Positions 25,301 through 33,467 of a DNA stretch of 64,000 nt are shown one piece after another. The stretch is from positions 124,001 through 188,000 of the forward strand of contig JAEYOP010000016.1 in the NCBI GenBank assembly GCA_023411575.1. The letters run 5' to 3'. Origin of the DNA: Bacillota bacterium. GTDB lineage: Bacteria > Bacillota > Clostridia > Acetivibrionales > DTU013. A program made the position numbers and the translations under genes. Below the pieces are notes generated by a model. That model made no database searches. It had not been told where the DNA came from and was given only the letters and a program-made list of their open reading frames with translations. How positions within the stretch are numbered: position 1 is the first letter of the stretch; each line of letters opens with the position of its first letter.

Positions 25301-27397
25301 CCGGACAACGCCGTTTGTAACTCCCCTATATCCACCGACAATGGCTATGTTCGATGAGAACACGGAAGAATCCAGGTTGGTTCCGATGGCATCCCGGACC
25401 ATCAGGCCGAAAGCCTCCTGGTTATCCGGCGTTTCCTTTGCAAACGCAAGAACTTTTACGTCCGCAGATAGCACGAAGTTATCCTCGGCGCCGTTAATAA
25501 CGGTATAATAATATGAAATACCGTCATGAGCGCCCGTTACCTTACCGCCGCCTTCTAAAGCGGTCAGAGTGATTGTTCCGTCAATAGTCCCGGGATTAGT
25601 GGCCGAAATGAAATTCCTTGATGCGGAAGAGGACTGGCCAAAAATGACAGGGCTCCATGTATAGGTAGTTTGCGGCCTTACGGTTACCGTATAGGATATT
25701 GCCTCAATCGTAGTATCATTAGGTCTAATGATTATATTGCATGCGCCCGGAGTACTACTGCTGAAGGCGAGAGAATCAACGTTATATTCGCTTTCCGCGA
25801 GAACTTCCGTTTCACCGCTGTCAAAAACTTTCGACACTACGAGCCCAGTGCGGTTAAAGGATTCTCCTACATAGAAAGTCGTTTTGGGCAACGTTGTAAT
25901 CTCAATCCCGGTTAAGCTCCGGGCCTGCACCGTCAGCGGAAGATTGATAGAAAATCCTTTATACTTGATCGCAACCGTTTTTGTTCCGGTTGTGGTCGTA
26001 TCAAAACCCGTGCTGTCCACCTCGTATTCATTGGACTGAAGAATCACACTAGAATCATCATACACTGCTTTTACGACCAACCCGCTTAGATTCAGCGTTT
26101 CCCCGATATAATATGCTGCTTTCGCGGGCTGCCTCATAATTTCAATGCCCTGCAGAACAGAATTCCGGACTGTGATATCAAATGTGGCGGAGGCATGCGG
26201 CGCTTCAAAGTATGCCAAAGTAACCGTTTTTTTACCGGCAGTCGTGGTGTCGAATCCGCTTATGGTATACTCGGAGACGTCAAGCGTTCTGACAGCTCCG
26301 GTGTTAAAGGTTCCCCTTACAACCATACCGAGCGTATCGATCTGGTCTCCTATGTAATATGTTGTTTTTGCCGGAGTATAAGCAATGCTCAGAGCCGTGC
26401 AGGTAAGCTTGGTCATGGTTATGTCAAAGGAAGCCTTATGACCTCCATATGCAACTGTTACAGTTTTGGTTCCCTCGGTCGTGTTATTAAATCCGGTAAT
26501 AATATAATCACTGGAACTCAAAGTCTCCGAAGGCCCATCGGAATAGTTGGCGGTCACGGACATTCCAGTCGGGTCAAAGCTCTCGCCAAGCAAATAGTCC
26601 CGCTTCGTCGGCTGCTGCAAGGTCAGGCTGCTGACATTGGTAACAACCTGGATGTTGGAGAATGTTACAGAGGTATCCCTGGCAGCAAAAAGACCGACAA
26701 AAAACGTGCTGTTTGTAAAGAAACCGGTGGCATCGACAGCGGCCGTATTGGAACCACAGCTCACATAGCATTTGCCCTCTGCCGTATAGGTGAGTTTCAA
26801 GGAATAGGTATTGCTTGCTATCGGGGTAACGGCAGAAAAAGCAATTGTATTCAGTGAAGTTGCCGTATCGCTCGCTCTGCTAAAGGCTTGTATTCCCTGA
26901 TTGACAGCGCCTACTGCAACAAAGCTGGATTTTCCGGTGGACGAGCCGCTCGTTACGCCAGCTATATCTTTGTTATTTCTTAGCATCAGACCAAAAGAAA
27001 CCTGATTATTTCCTCCAGCGAAACTGTTTACAAGAACGTCTGCCGTAATCTGGAATGGCGTTCCGGCTGCCAGTTCGGTATTATAGAAAGCAATTCCGTC
27101 CTGCGAACTGGAAATCTTGCCTTTACCGCCCAGGCTGGCTACCGTTACACTGCCATCGACATTAACCGTAATCCTGTTGTCTGTGGTATTCACACTACTT
27201 CCAAAGATGTCCTGCAACCACGTCAGGGAGACAGATGTCGTTGAATAGACGGTGCCGGCGGGAGTGGTAGAATCCGGCGAACCAGCTCCTGCGTCCTCAG
27301 CGGCAACCTCTTGGGGAAATACGAGCTGTATGCCGGAAAACAGGCCGACGAGCATGACGGCAATAAGAATCCAGCTTATCTTTCTATTTTTCTCCAT
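22331..27397 (-). CDS. Giant SLH-anchored PL9-type pectin/rhamnogalacturonan lyase
   Basis: A 1,688-residue surface enzyme. In order: signal peptide (1-33); a beta-sandwich module near 50-250; four Ig-like Big_3-type repeats near 252-565, each with YYIGE..D..G and GFDTTTxGTKTV; a second copy of the first module near 579-800; a linker; a right-handed beta-helix near 910-1265; a conserved spacer domain near 1300-1500; and three SLH domains near 1510-1688. The helix carries NADGFAAKL..GEGN and GCIAHNNIDDGWDLY, the signature of PL9 lyases, where the Lys abstracts the proton from galacturonate. It probably cleaves pectin or rhamnogalacturonan at the cell surface and supplies the transporters at 35-47 kb. 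GGAGGTG is 9 bases before the ATG at 27397; an ATG at 27415 lacks such a site. Confidence 0.9.
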   Translation of the reverse strand: MEKNRKISWILIAVMLVGLFSGIQLVFPQEVAAEDAGAGSPDSTTPAGTVYSTTSVSLTWLQDIFGSSVNTTDNRITVNVDGSVTVASLGGKGKISSSQDGIAFYNTELAAGTPFQITADVLVNSFAGGNNQVSFGLMLRNNKDIAGVTSGSSTGKSSFVAVGAVNQGIQAFSRASDTATSLNTIAFSAVTPIASNTYSLKLTYTAEGKCYVSCGSNTAAVDATGFFTNSTFFVGLFAARDTSVTFSNIQVVTNVSSLTLQQPTKRDYLLGESFDPTGMSVTANYSDGPSETLSSSDYIITGFNNTTEGTKTVTVAYGGHKASFDITMTKLTCTALSIAYTPAKTTYYIGDQIDTLGMVVRGTFNTGAVRTLDVSEYTISGFDTTTAGKKTVTLAYFEAPHASATFDITVRNSVLQGIEIMRQPAKAAYYIGETLNLSGLVVKAVYDDSSVILQSNEYEVDSTGFDTTTTGTKTVAIKYKGFSINLPLTVQARSLTGIEITTLPKTTFYVGESFNRTGLVVSKVFDSGETEVLAESEYNVDSLAFSSSTPGACNIIIRPNDTTIEAISYTVTVRPQTTYTWSPVIFGQSSSASRNFISATNPGTIDGTITLTALEGGGKVTGAHDGISYYYTVINGAEDNFVLSADVKVLAFAKETPDNQEAFGLMVRDAIGTNLDSSVFSSNIAIVGGYRGVTNGVVRSGVTTSAGNVGTVMDPTNWGLPRPTTANTYPAANYRLTLTKTNTGFTVSLNGNPATTSTFYMPANFNCQDPNLYVGFFVARLATIEVSNVSFSVSAAATDAPAVLPPPVATAPTLDIVSLTATSKTDYALEFVSNVNGTATIKQDETIIASDVPVTANETFAQNTTITADAETDFTITLTPDTSQLLTSYDRLVSNFTVAMKIFETSDGAIYVSPTGASTATGEKADPVDLDTALQFVKEGQTIYMLGGTYNRTTAVTIPMQNDGSASGLKTLSAYNGEAVLIDFGTIASGIQIGGSYWHITGINVTRSNNNGILVGGNNNIIERCTVYANANTGLQISRFLPTLANADWPANNLILNCDAYDNRDASENNADGFAAKLTCGEGNVFRGCIAHNNIDDGWDLYTKAETGPIGAVLIEDCIAYNNGTLTNGRVGAGDKNGFKLGGEGIAVANIIRNSIAFGNGAAGFTSNSNPAVQAYNCTSYNNTGANFVFTTSSTITPQFTANNVISYRSASGVADSYPAALRNGVNYFWNGTASVNSLGMVLPSSYFASLTPSLPYQRDAQGNIIWGNFLRHITSSNDGGETSSGSTTAAPLPPSTSPAPTVTLPAPALDGKGNATITVPAATIQQALTKATAGEDGIKTVGLIIPQVPGATAYNSVLPASTFNAASLAQRVEVRTALGTVSIPGNMLNNAGLGTADVSLSIASVNKDSLSADIKAQIGNRPVIELSVSSEGKSIRYDNPDAPVNISIPYTPSADELKDPEHIVVWYIDGSGNAIAVPNGRYDAATGTVVFSTTHFSTYAITSAHVTFNDLSGFSWAKKSIEVLASKGVIGGTSDKAFTPAAKITRAEYTEWLVRALGLSAKADSGFSDVEPKDSHYGAVVTAKKLGIVKGTGNNRFNPGAPISRQEMFVMAARALRLTGKLITGDMSGSLSSFRDNASVSPYAVNDIAALIKSRLIKGNTGDINPHNHATRAEAASFLYEVYNRNR

Positions 27398-27837
27398 GAG
27401 ATAATACACCTCCATATAATATTATCTGGGGTTTCTGCGAAATTCGGGCCGCAACGATCCCTCCTTTTGAATATTCAGTTCTGTTTCAGCCTTCGTGCTT
27501 TGATTCAGCCAAAATAATCCGTGAGTGGAAACAGAAAATAATTTATTACCGGTCTTATGGCACATAAAACCGCAATTCCATGTTATCGAAGAATGGTTTT
27601 GAAAACCACATGACATTTTGGACATTTTTTATAAATTTTTTACTATATGCAATAAAAATTTGTAACAATAGCCCAAAAAACAATTCCTCGTAACTTATGT
27701 TCATGGCAAAAACAAACCCTGGGGGAAATCCTCCCACAGGGTCCTATTCGTGAATCAACCGCCAAACCCGCCCAAATGGCACCGGGCTTCAGCCGCACAC
27801 CGGCAGCCTCCCGTCGCCAGCCCGGCAAAATCCGGCT
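27398..27837. other. 440-base non-coding region upstream of the PL9 gene
   Basis: Holds the untranslated leader of the PL9 gene and, at its right end, the acyl-CoA synthetase terminator (27716-27742). The leader includes a GGAGGG about 55 bases upstream of the start and a repeated GGCTGAA, but I recognise no known riboswitch. Confidence 0.5.
27716..27742 (-). terminator. Terminator after the acyl-CoA synthetase gene
   Basis: Minus strand: ACCCTG/CAGGGT arms, one mismatch, then GGG/CCC, followed by TTGTTTTT. It lies about 95 bases after the stop at 27838. Confidence 0.7.
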
Positions 27838-29691
27838 TTATGCAGGGTTGCCGAGCCTTTCGATATACCTGCCGTTCACTCTGCGTATATCTACTCCGGC
27901 TTTCTCCAGCATGGCCTTTACCTTTTCATACTCGGCATGCCGCTTTGTTTTGATTCCGTTGGCCTTGATCAGTTCCTCCTCCGTCATAACAAAATAACGG
28001 ATGATCTTATACTGGGGCATGGTCTTGTTAAGCTCCCGGATCGCTGCGTCAAACTGGGCGGCAAGCTCCTTTTCGGAAAGCAACCCGCCGTTCTCCTCCA
28101 CCGCCTTCTCCCGGTCCACCACCAGCTTCGCGCAGATCTGGACATCCCCATCCGGCGCGGTATTGCCCCACACATAGGAATCCTTGATTCCGGGAATATT
28201 GTTCAGCTGCACTTCGTATTCCTCCGGAAACGCTTTCTTTCCGCTGGTCAGAACGATCATGGACTTTGCGCGCCCGGTGATCCGGATCAGTCCCTTCTCG
28301 TCAATCGTTCCGATATCGCCGGTGCGGAGCCATCCGTCCGGCGTGAAGGACTCCGCAGTCGCCGCCGGGTCTTCGTAATACCCCAGCATGATATTCCGTC
28401 CCCGTGTGATGATTTCTCCGATTCCGTTTTCATCCGGCGCGTCGATTGCCACATCAATTCCCTGCATGGGATACCCAATCGTGCCGGGCACATTGATAAA
28501 ATCGTTGTTCGCCGCAACAACAGGGGAAGCCTCCGTCAGGCCATAGCCCTGCAGGAGCCGGAACCCGATCTTGTCAAAGCCGGTCACGACCTCCTTGTCC
28601 AAAGCCGCCGCCCCGGAAACCGCCAGCCTGAGCCCCGGCCCAAGCTGCTCGAATACGCTCCGGAAGAGCTGCCTTCTCAAATCGATACCAACCGCCCGGA
28701 GCAGGTCGGAAACCCGGATCAGCGCCTTCAGCAGCTTTTCCTTGCCGGATTTGCAGATGGCCTCCTGCAGCTTCCGGTACATGGACTCGAATATGGCCGG
28801 AACCGCGACCAGAAGGGTAACGTTGTACTCCTTGAGGTTCTGGGCGATATATTTTATCCCGTCGCAATAGGCAATGCAGGCCCCGACGTGCACCATGAAC
28901 AGGAGGCCGACCGTGTTCTCGAAGGTATGATGCAGCGGCAGCAGCGACAGATGAACGTCCGTAGGATAAACCTTTATAAGGCTGGTCACGCTTGTGACGT
29001 TGGAAGCCAGATTGGTGTGGGAAAGCATAACACCTTTGGACATGCTTGTCGTCCCGGAGGTGAAGAGTAAAACCGACATTTTTTCCCGGTCAATCTCCGC
29101 TTCCGTAAAAGATTTGTCCCCTTCCGCCAGAAGCTTCCGGCCCTTTTCAATCAGCGCGGGCAGCGCAAGGAACCGGACTCCGTTGCTTTCGACGGTCGGC
29201 TTGCTTATTTCCTCCATGCAGATGAAGGTCTTTACCTTGTCGTTCCTTCCGGCGATCTCCAGCATGGCCTCATGGTAGGCGGGGCTGTAAAAGAGGACCT
29301 CGACCCGCCCCCGGTTGATCAGGTTTTCGATTTCATTCACCGGCAGGTGCCGGTCCAGGGGCACTGCCACTCCCGTGCCATTTACGACGGAAAGATAGCA
29401 GACGCCCCATTCATAGCGGTTTTCCCCTATAATGGACATCCGGGTGTCCTTCAGTCCGAGAGAGTGTAGTGCCGTTCCCAGGCAGTCGATTTCAGTATCC
29501 AGGTCAATATAAGTCTTATGCGTTATTTCGCCCGCCTTGTTCTTGAACTTAAAAGCAGGCTTATTCCCATAATTCCGGGCACTGCCCTTCACAAGCTCCC
29601 TAAGGTCGTTAACAACCTTGGGCTCGTAGCAGCCAAGTCCTTCAGCGATTCTCTTCCCGTCCCTGTATGAAATGCGAACCCCTTTTTTCAT
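27838..29691 (-). CDS. Long-chain acyl-CoA synthetase (AMP-forming)
   Basis: A 617-residue member of the adenylate-forming superfamily. It activates fatty acids to acyl-CoA through an acyl-AMP intermediate. The phosphate-binding motif is LLFTSGTTSMSKGVMLSH, the adenine-site motif is LLQGYGLTEASPVV, and the hinge region is WLRTGDIGTIDEKGLIRITG, with the C-terminal catalytic Lys expected near NGIKTKRHAEY. Length fits bacterial FadD/AMP-binding enzymes that resemble eukaryotic long-chain synthetases. GAGGGG precedes the ATG. The gene stands alone. A palindrome at 29710-29739 just downstream of its promoter suggests repression by a TetR- or FadR-like factor. It may serve lipid recycling rather than beta-oxidation, for which no genes are seen here. 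Confidence 0.92.
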   Translation of the reverse strand: MKKGVRISYRDGKRIAEGLGCYEPKVVNDLRELVKGSARNYGNKPAFKFKNKAGEITHKTYIDLDTEIDCLGTALHSLGLKDTRMSIIGENRYEWGVCYLSVVNGTGVAVPLDRHLPVNEIENLINRGRVEVLFYSPAYHEAMLEIAGRNDKVKTFICMEEISKPTVESNGVRFLALPALIEKGRKLLAEGDKSFTEAEIDREKMSVLLFTSGTTSMSKGVMLSHTNLASNVTSVTSLIKVYPTDVHLSLLPLHHTFENTVGLLFMVHVGACIAYCDGIKYIAQNLKEYNVTLLVAVPAIFESMYRKLQEAICKSGKEKLLKALIRVSDLLRAVGIDLRRQLFRSVFEQLGPGLRLAVSGAAALDKEVVTGFDKIGFRLLQGYGLTEASPVVAANNDFINVPGTIGYPMQGIDVAIDAPDENGIGEIITRGRNIMLGYYEDPAATAESFTPDGWLRTGDIGTIDEKGLIRITGRAKSMIVLTSGKKAFPEEYEVQLNNIPGIKDSYVWGNTAPDGDVQICAKLVVDREKAVEENGGLLSEKELAAQFDAAIRELNKTMPQYKIIRYFVMTEEELIKANGIKTKRHAEYEKVKAMLEKAGVDIRRVNGRYIERLGNPA

Positions 29692-29709
29692 GGCAATCCC
29701 CTCTCGATT

Positions 29710-29778
29710 TTATTACTTGTTATTATGACCAGGTAATAATGTATATTTTATTATACATCCTCTCCTGGAAATATGCAA
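29710..29778 (-). promoter_or_regulatory. Promoter with overlapping palindromic operator, acyl-CoA synthetase gene
   Basis: Minus strand: TTGCAT (29773-29778), 17 bases, TATAAT (29750-29755). Downstream, TTATTAC and GTAATAA arms (29710-29716 and 29733-29739, 16 bases apart) form a palindrome over the expected start of transcription. A second small palindrome (ATGTATA/TATACAT) spans the -10 region. Confidence 0.5.
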
Positions 29779-29863
29779 GCACATAAAATGGAAGGCAGAC
29801 TGTGCTATCGGAACCTATTGGAGTATTTGGAAACTCGCTGTTGAAGGCGGCACCGGAGGCGCT

Positions 29864-31426
29864 CTACGCCTCTTTTCCCATCCGGACGGTGTTCAGCAGC
29901 TCGTTGGCCAGCTTGTTTATGTGATCCGCCGTCCCCAGTAATTCTTCGCTGGCGGCGAAGCTCTCCTGCGTCGATGCCGCTACGCTCTCGACGCTTTGGG
30001 ATGTCGTATGCGCCGAATGGTTCACGGTCCGGATAAAGTTGTTCAAAGCGCCCGACTCTTCAAGCTGCGCTTCGGAAAGTCCGCTTATTTCCGCAAACTG
30101 CTCCAGGGTGACCGTAAGCGTATCAATGATCTTCCGGTAATATTCATCCGACAGCTTCACGATTTCAACGCCTTCATCCACTTTGGAGACGCTCTCCTCC
30201 ATCAGGAGGTCCACATTCCGGCTATGGGAAAGGATCTGGCTCAGGGTGCCCGAAATCACCTTCAGCGAATTATGACTCTGCTCCGCCAGGACCCGGATCT
30301 CATTTGCAACAACGGCGAAGCCCTTCCCGTGCTCCCCTGCCCTTGCGGCTTCGATGGAGGCGTTCAGCGCAAGCAGGTTGGTCTGGTCGGCAATCTGCCT
30401 TATGTATTCCACGACCGTGTCGATTTCGTTCGCCCGAAGGTTCAATTCCCTGGCGCTTTCCGAGGAAGCCGACACGCTCTCCTTGATCCCTTCGATCCGG
30501 CTGACAGCATCATTGATGGAGCTTCTCCCATCGTTCGCCACCTGCTGGAGCTTTATGGAGGATTCCTTCAACGCCGAAATCTTCTCCATACTGAACCGGA
30601 TATCGTTCACCAGCCCCTGAACCAGCCCTGCGCTTTCTTCCACGCTCTTTGCCGTATTCGTCGCCCCTTCCAGCACGCTGGAGGATTTGTGGGCAATTTC
30701 TTCGGACGCTTCGTTCTGCTGGTTTGCCAGCACCGCTATGGATGCGCCCGCATCGGAAAGATTCCCGGAAATTTCGGTCGCTTTGCGCACCATTTCCTGA
30801 ATATTTCGAAGGGACCGCGTTACCTCATACTCGCTTTTCGAGGATCGCATAAGCAGCTTTTTGGAAAGGACCGCCGTTATTACGGCGCAGATTGCACCGA
30901 AGGAAAAGCCGAGGCCCCTGATCAAAAGCTCGTTGTATGCATCGCTCTGGGGCATGAAGTATGGATTGCCGATTAGTATGGCCACAAGGCACGCAAGGAT
31001 GGACAAGATGATGGAATAAATTACACAGCTGATCTCCAGATAGAAGGAACTCAGGAAAAAGACCAGAAAAATGCTTGTCCACATTTCATAATATGGTACA
31101 TACGTAATCAAAGCGAAGTAGTTGACTGTGGCGCATGTAATCAATAGGTATTTGAATATATTTACGAATAGGGGATTCTCCCTTTTTCTGCGCACGACGG
31201 CAAAATAAAAGAGCGTCGGTATGGAAAGATTGATGACGCTCATAATGCCGAATCCCAAAATTCCGGGCCACTCAAGCTTGCCGAGAATGCCTGTCAGCTT
31301 GAGACCGCAAAAAAACAATATTCCCAGGATTCCGCCGGCCAGGCAGACTTTCAGAACAAACAGGTTGATTTCTTCCTGGTATGCCGTCAAATTTTTCTTA
31401 AAAAGTCCGTGGATCAAGTCGTTCAT
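29864..31426 (-). CDS. Methyl-accepting chemotaxis protein with multi-helix membrane domain
   Basis: A 520-residue chemoreceptor. About six N-terminal membrane helices fill residues 22-195, without a sizeable external loop. The cytoplasmic signalling coiled coil carries IADQTNLLALNASIEAARAG and VVANEIRVLAEQSH, the conserved tip and flanking region. HAMP is absent. The overall design matches the receptor at 8.5-10.0 kb although sequence in the membrane part differs. AGGAGG precedes the ATG. It has no chemotaxis neighbours and is probably monocistronic. Confidence 0.95.
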   Translation of the reverse strand: MNDLIHGLFKKNLTAYQEEINLFVLKVCLAGGILGILFFCGLKLTGILGKLEWPGILGFGIMSVINLSIPTLFYFAVVRRKRENPLFVNIFKYLLITCATVNYFALITYVPYYEMWTSIFLVFFLSSFYLEISCVIYSIILSILACLVAILIGNPYFMPQSDAYNELLIRGLGFSFGAICAVITAVLSKKLLMRSSKSEYEVTRSLRNIQEMVRKATEISGNLSDAGASIAVLANQQNEASEEIAHKSSSVLEGATNTAKSVEESAGLVQGLVNDIRFSMEKISALKESSIKLQQVANDGRSSINDAVSRIEGIKESVSASSESARELNLRANEIDTVVEYIRQIADQTNLLALNASIEAARAGEHGKGFAVVANEIRVLAEQSHNSLKVISGTLSQILSHSRNVDLLMEESVSKVDEGVEIVKLSDEYYRKIIDTLTVTLEQFAEISGLSEAQLEESGALNNFIRTVNHSAHTTSQSVESVAASTQESFAASEELLGTADHINKLANELLNTVRMGKEA

Positions 31427-31591
31427 TTTGCTTTCCTCCTGATTAACAAAAAATAATGTCGAAAATGTAATAATTTACGTAATTATCCTTTTTTAATTGT
31501 ACCATCATTTAACATTCCTGCAAAGATGTTTTGCGATTTATGTAGAAAAACTATATTAAATAGGATTATTTGTAAAATAAGTTAGGATTTA

Positions 31592-31620
31592 TTGCAATTG
31601 TTTTGCCGGTTTGCCATAAT
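31592..31620 (+). promoter_or_regulatory. Sigma-A type promoter of the alpha/beta hydrolase gene
   Basis: TTGCAA at 31592-31597, 17 bases, CATAAT at 31615-31620; ATG at 31663. Confidence 0.55.
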
Positions 31621-31662
31621 AGTATTTATAAATACCATTTCTTCTATTTTTAGGAGGTCATT

Positions 31663-32490
31663 ATGAAGACAGTCATCAGCGGTTTTGAAATGCACTATGA
31701 GGTCACGGGACCGGAAAACGGTCCCTGGCTGATCCTGATCCACGGGCTGGCCGGTTCGACCGTATGCTGGAAGCACCAGCTCAACGAATTCGGCAGACAT
31801 TTCAGGGTATTGAACCTCGATCTTGTCGGTCACGGAGAATCCGGAGCGCTGCCCGCAAAAAGATACAGCGGAGAGATCGTGGCAAACCATATAAGAATGC
31901 TCATGGACCAGCTTGGAATAAAAAAGGCCCACATCCTGGGGCTCTCCCTCGGCACGATCATCCAGCAGTATTTCTGCGAAATATTTCCCGACCGGGTGAG
32001 CTCCGCCATATACGCAAGTCCTGTGACCAAATTCAGCCTGGTGTCCTCCCTGTTCAACGGCTTCAGCGACAAGATCTTTCTCCGGATCTTCCCGAAAGAC
32101 CTCTACCTACGGTTTATGGGGCATCTGATGCTGCCCGGAAAGATCCACATGAACTCCAGGAAGTTTTTCGTCCGGGAAACCTTGAAGATGTCCGACGCAG
32201 AATTCAAGAAATGGTGGCGGCTCGTCATGGAAGGCAACCACTTCGATTTTATCGGCGAATCGGATATTCCGGCGCTGATCATCGCCGGCAGCAAGGATTT
32301 CTGCTTTTTCAAGGATGCGCTGCTCATACGGACCAAATACCGGAACCATGAATTTGAGGTGATAAAAGATTCCGGCCATGTTACCATCTTCCAAAAGCCG
32401 GAGGAATTCAACCGCCTGGTGGTGGATTATATCTGCAGGCTCGAAAAACGGGAGCTCCCTGAAATCAGCCGACTGGGGAAAGCCATATGA
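31663..32490 (+). CDS. Alpha/beta-fold hydrolase
   Basis: A 275-residue cytoplasmic hydrolase. The oxyanion motif is LIHGLAGST (residues 25-33). The nucleophile elbow is GLSLG with S95, the acid is in IIAGSKDF near residue 210, and the His is in KDSGHVTIF near 240. A cap of about 65 residues sits between the elbow and the acid. The family covers esterases, lipases and related enzymes; the substrate is not predictable. AGGAGGTC lies 5 bases before the ATG. The gene is single, between a receptor and a PilZ gene, so context gives no help. Confidence 0.9.
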   Translation: MKTVISGFEMHYEVTGPENGPWLILIHGLAGSTVCWKHQLNEFGRHFRVLNLDLVGHGESGALPAKRYSGEIVANHIRMLMDQLGIKKAHILGLSLGTIIQQYFCEIFPDRVSSAIYASPVTKFSLVSSLFNGFSDKIFLRIFPKDLYLRFMGHLMLPGKIHMNSRKFFVRETLKMSDAEFKKWWRLVMEGNHFDFIGESDIPALIIAGSKDFCFFKDALLIRTKYRNHEFEVIKDSGHVTIFQKPEEFNRLVVDYICRLEKRELPEISRLGKAI

Positions 32491-32557
32491 CCGCGGGCGC
32501 GGTCCGGCTTTCCCCGGCCAGTGCGGTCCGGCTCCGCCGGACGCCCCATGAACAAAT

Positions 32558-32579
32558 AAGCTCCGGTTTCCCGGAGCTT
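32558..32579. repeat. GC-rich hairpin downstream of the hydrolase gene
   Basis: A perfect 9-bp inverted repeat (AAGCTCCGG / CCGGAGCTT, loop TTTC) without a good U tract on either strand. It may be a weak terminator or an RNA-stabilising end. Confidence 0.5.
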
Positions 32580-32604
32580 AAAAGTATTTCAAGGAGTATG
32601 TTTA

Positions 32605-32631
32605 ATGAAAAGGTTCATGCTCCAATCATAA
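32605..32631 (+). other. Eight-codon mini-ORF with consensus ribosome site
   Basis: AAGGAG at 32591-32596 is followed after 8 bases by ATG and the frame M-K-R-F-M-L-Q-S-stop. It lies 11 bases beyond the hairpin at 32558-32579. It may be a tiny peptide gene, a leader, or chance. Confidence 0.3.
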
Positions 32632-32686
32632 CAGTTAAATGTGACAAAAATAGAGATTATTTATGAACTTTTTATGAATCCTACTC

Positions 32687-33250
32687 TCAGGTCCTTTTTC
32701 CGTATTTGCTCTGCAGCGACAGCCTCGCCACGAGAATTTTCAAATGCCGGATAAAGCTCCTGTCCCGGTCTATCACTCTCAGCCCGGCCCTGTATTTGCC
32801 GTCGTTCCGGAAGCAGTAAGCCACCTCGCCCTTGATGTCGTAGGGGATATTGTCCAGAACAATTTTAAAAAGGAGGATCGTTCCAGTCAGGATTTCATAT
32901 TCGCAGACTATGCCGATTCCCCCCATAGAAATATCGATGACCGTGAATTCCATCCGATCCCTCAGCCGGGAGGGTTCCGTTCCCCTGCCGTCGAGTACGG
33001 TGTTGCACATTATTTTTTGTATATACAGCGCCCTGGTATATAGTCTTCTGTCCGCCAGCATTTTCCCTTCAAGGCTGTTCAGAACCAGAGGATCATTGCC
33101 CCAGTCTTTTTCATGGACCGGCTCTTGTACTGTCTCCCGGGCGACGGCCGCGGAAAGGTCCAGGCCGGCCTGGAAAGCTTCTTGTGCGGTGGTACGGGAT
33201 TCTATATTGTCTTTTTTTCCGTTGCCGATCACAATCGTATTGTTTTTCAT
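32687..33250 (-). CDS. PilZ-domain protein
   Basis: A 187-residue soluble protein. The C-terminal half is a PilZ domain, the common receptor fold for cyclic di-GMP. It shows RLYTR (RxxxR motif) and about 35 residues later DISMGGIGI (D/NxSxxG motif). Both binding motifs are intact, so ligand binding is likely. The N-terminal 75 residues are polar and match no family I know. I placed the start at ATG 33250, where GAGGAT lies 7 bases upstream. The open frame extends to 33466, but that extension is unlike protein and runs into the promoter of the divergent alcohol dehydrogenase gene. A link to motility or surface attachment is plausible given the SLH proteins and receptors nearby. Confidence 0.82.
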   Translation of the reverse strand: MKNNTIVIGNGKKDNIESRTTAQEAFQAGLDLSAAVARETVQEPVHEKDWGNDPLVLNSLEGKMLADRRLYTRALYIQKIMCNTVLDGRGTEPSRLRDRMEFTVIDISMGGIGIVCEYEILTGTILLFKIVLDNIPYDIKGEVAYCFRNDGKYRAGLRVIDRDRSFIRHLKILVARLSLQSKYGKRT

Positions 33251-33404
33251 GACAGAATCCTCGCGCCTTGGCCCGTAGAGCCCCGGCATTTCCAACTGCG
33301 TTTGCGGATACTCTTCTATTCCTATCGTATCATGTAAGAATGCAATGAATAAATAGCGCAAAGAACTTATTTCATATAGGACTATCTTACTATGATATAC
33401 CTCC

Positions 33405-33432
33405 TTGAAATAATTACAGGCTCTTCTATAAT
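33405..33432 (+). promoter_or_regulatory. Sigma-A type promoter of the alcohol dehydrogenase gene
   Basis: TTGAAA at 33405-33410, 16 bases, TATAAT at 33427-33432; ATG at 33468. Confidence 0.65.
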
Positions 33433-33467
33433 AGAAATAGAATAAATGGAATGAGAGGGAAAACAAT

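Noticed and set aside
27398..27640. Cyclic di-GMP or other known riboswitch in the PL9 leader
   Set aside because: I compared remembered consensus cores and found no match; only a repeated GGCTGAA is visible.
33251..33466. 72-residue N-terminal extension of the PilZ protein
   Set aside because: It overlaps the alcohol dehydrogenase promoter, has no ribosome site at its start and unlikely composition, whereas GAGGAT precedes the internal ATG at 33250.
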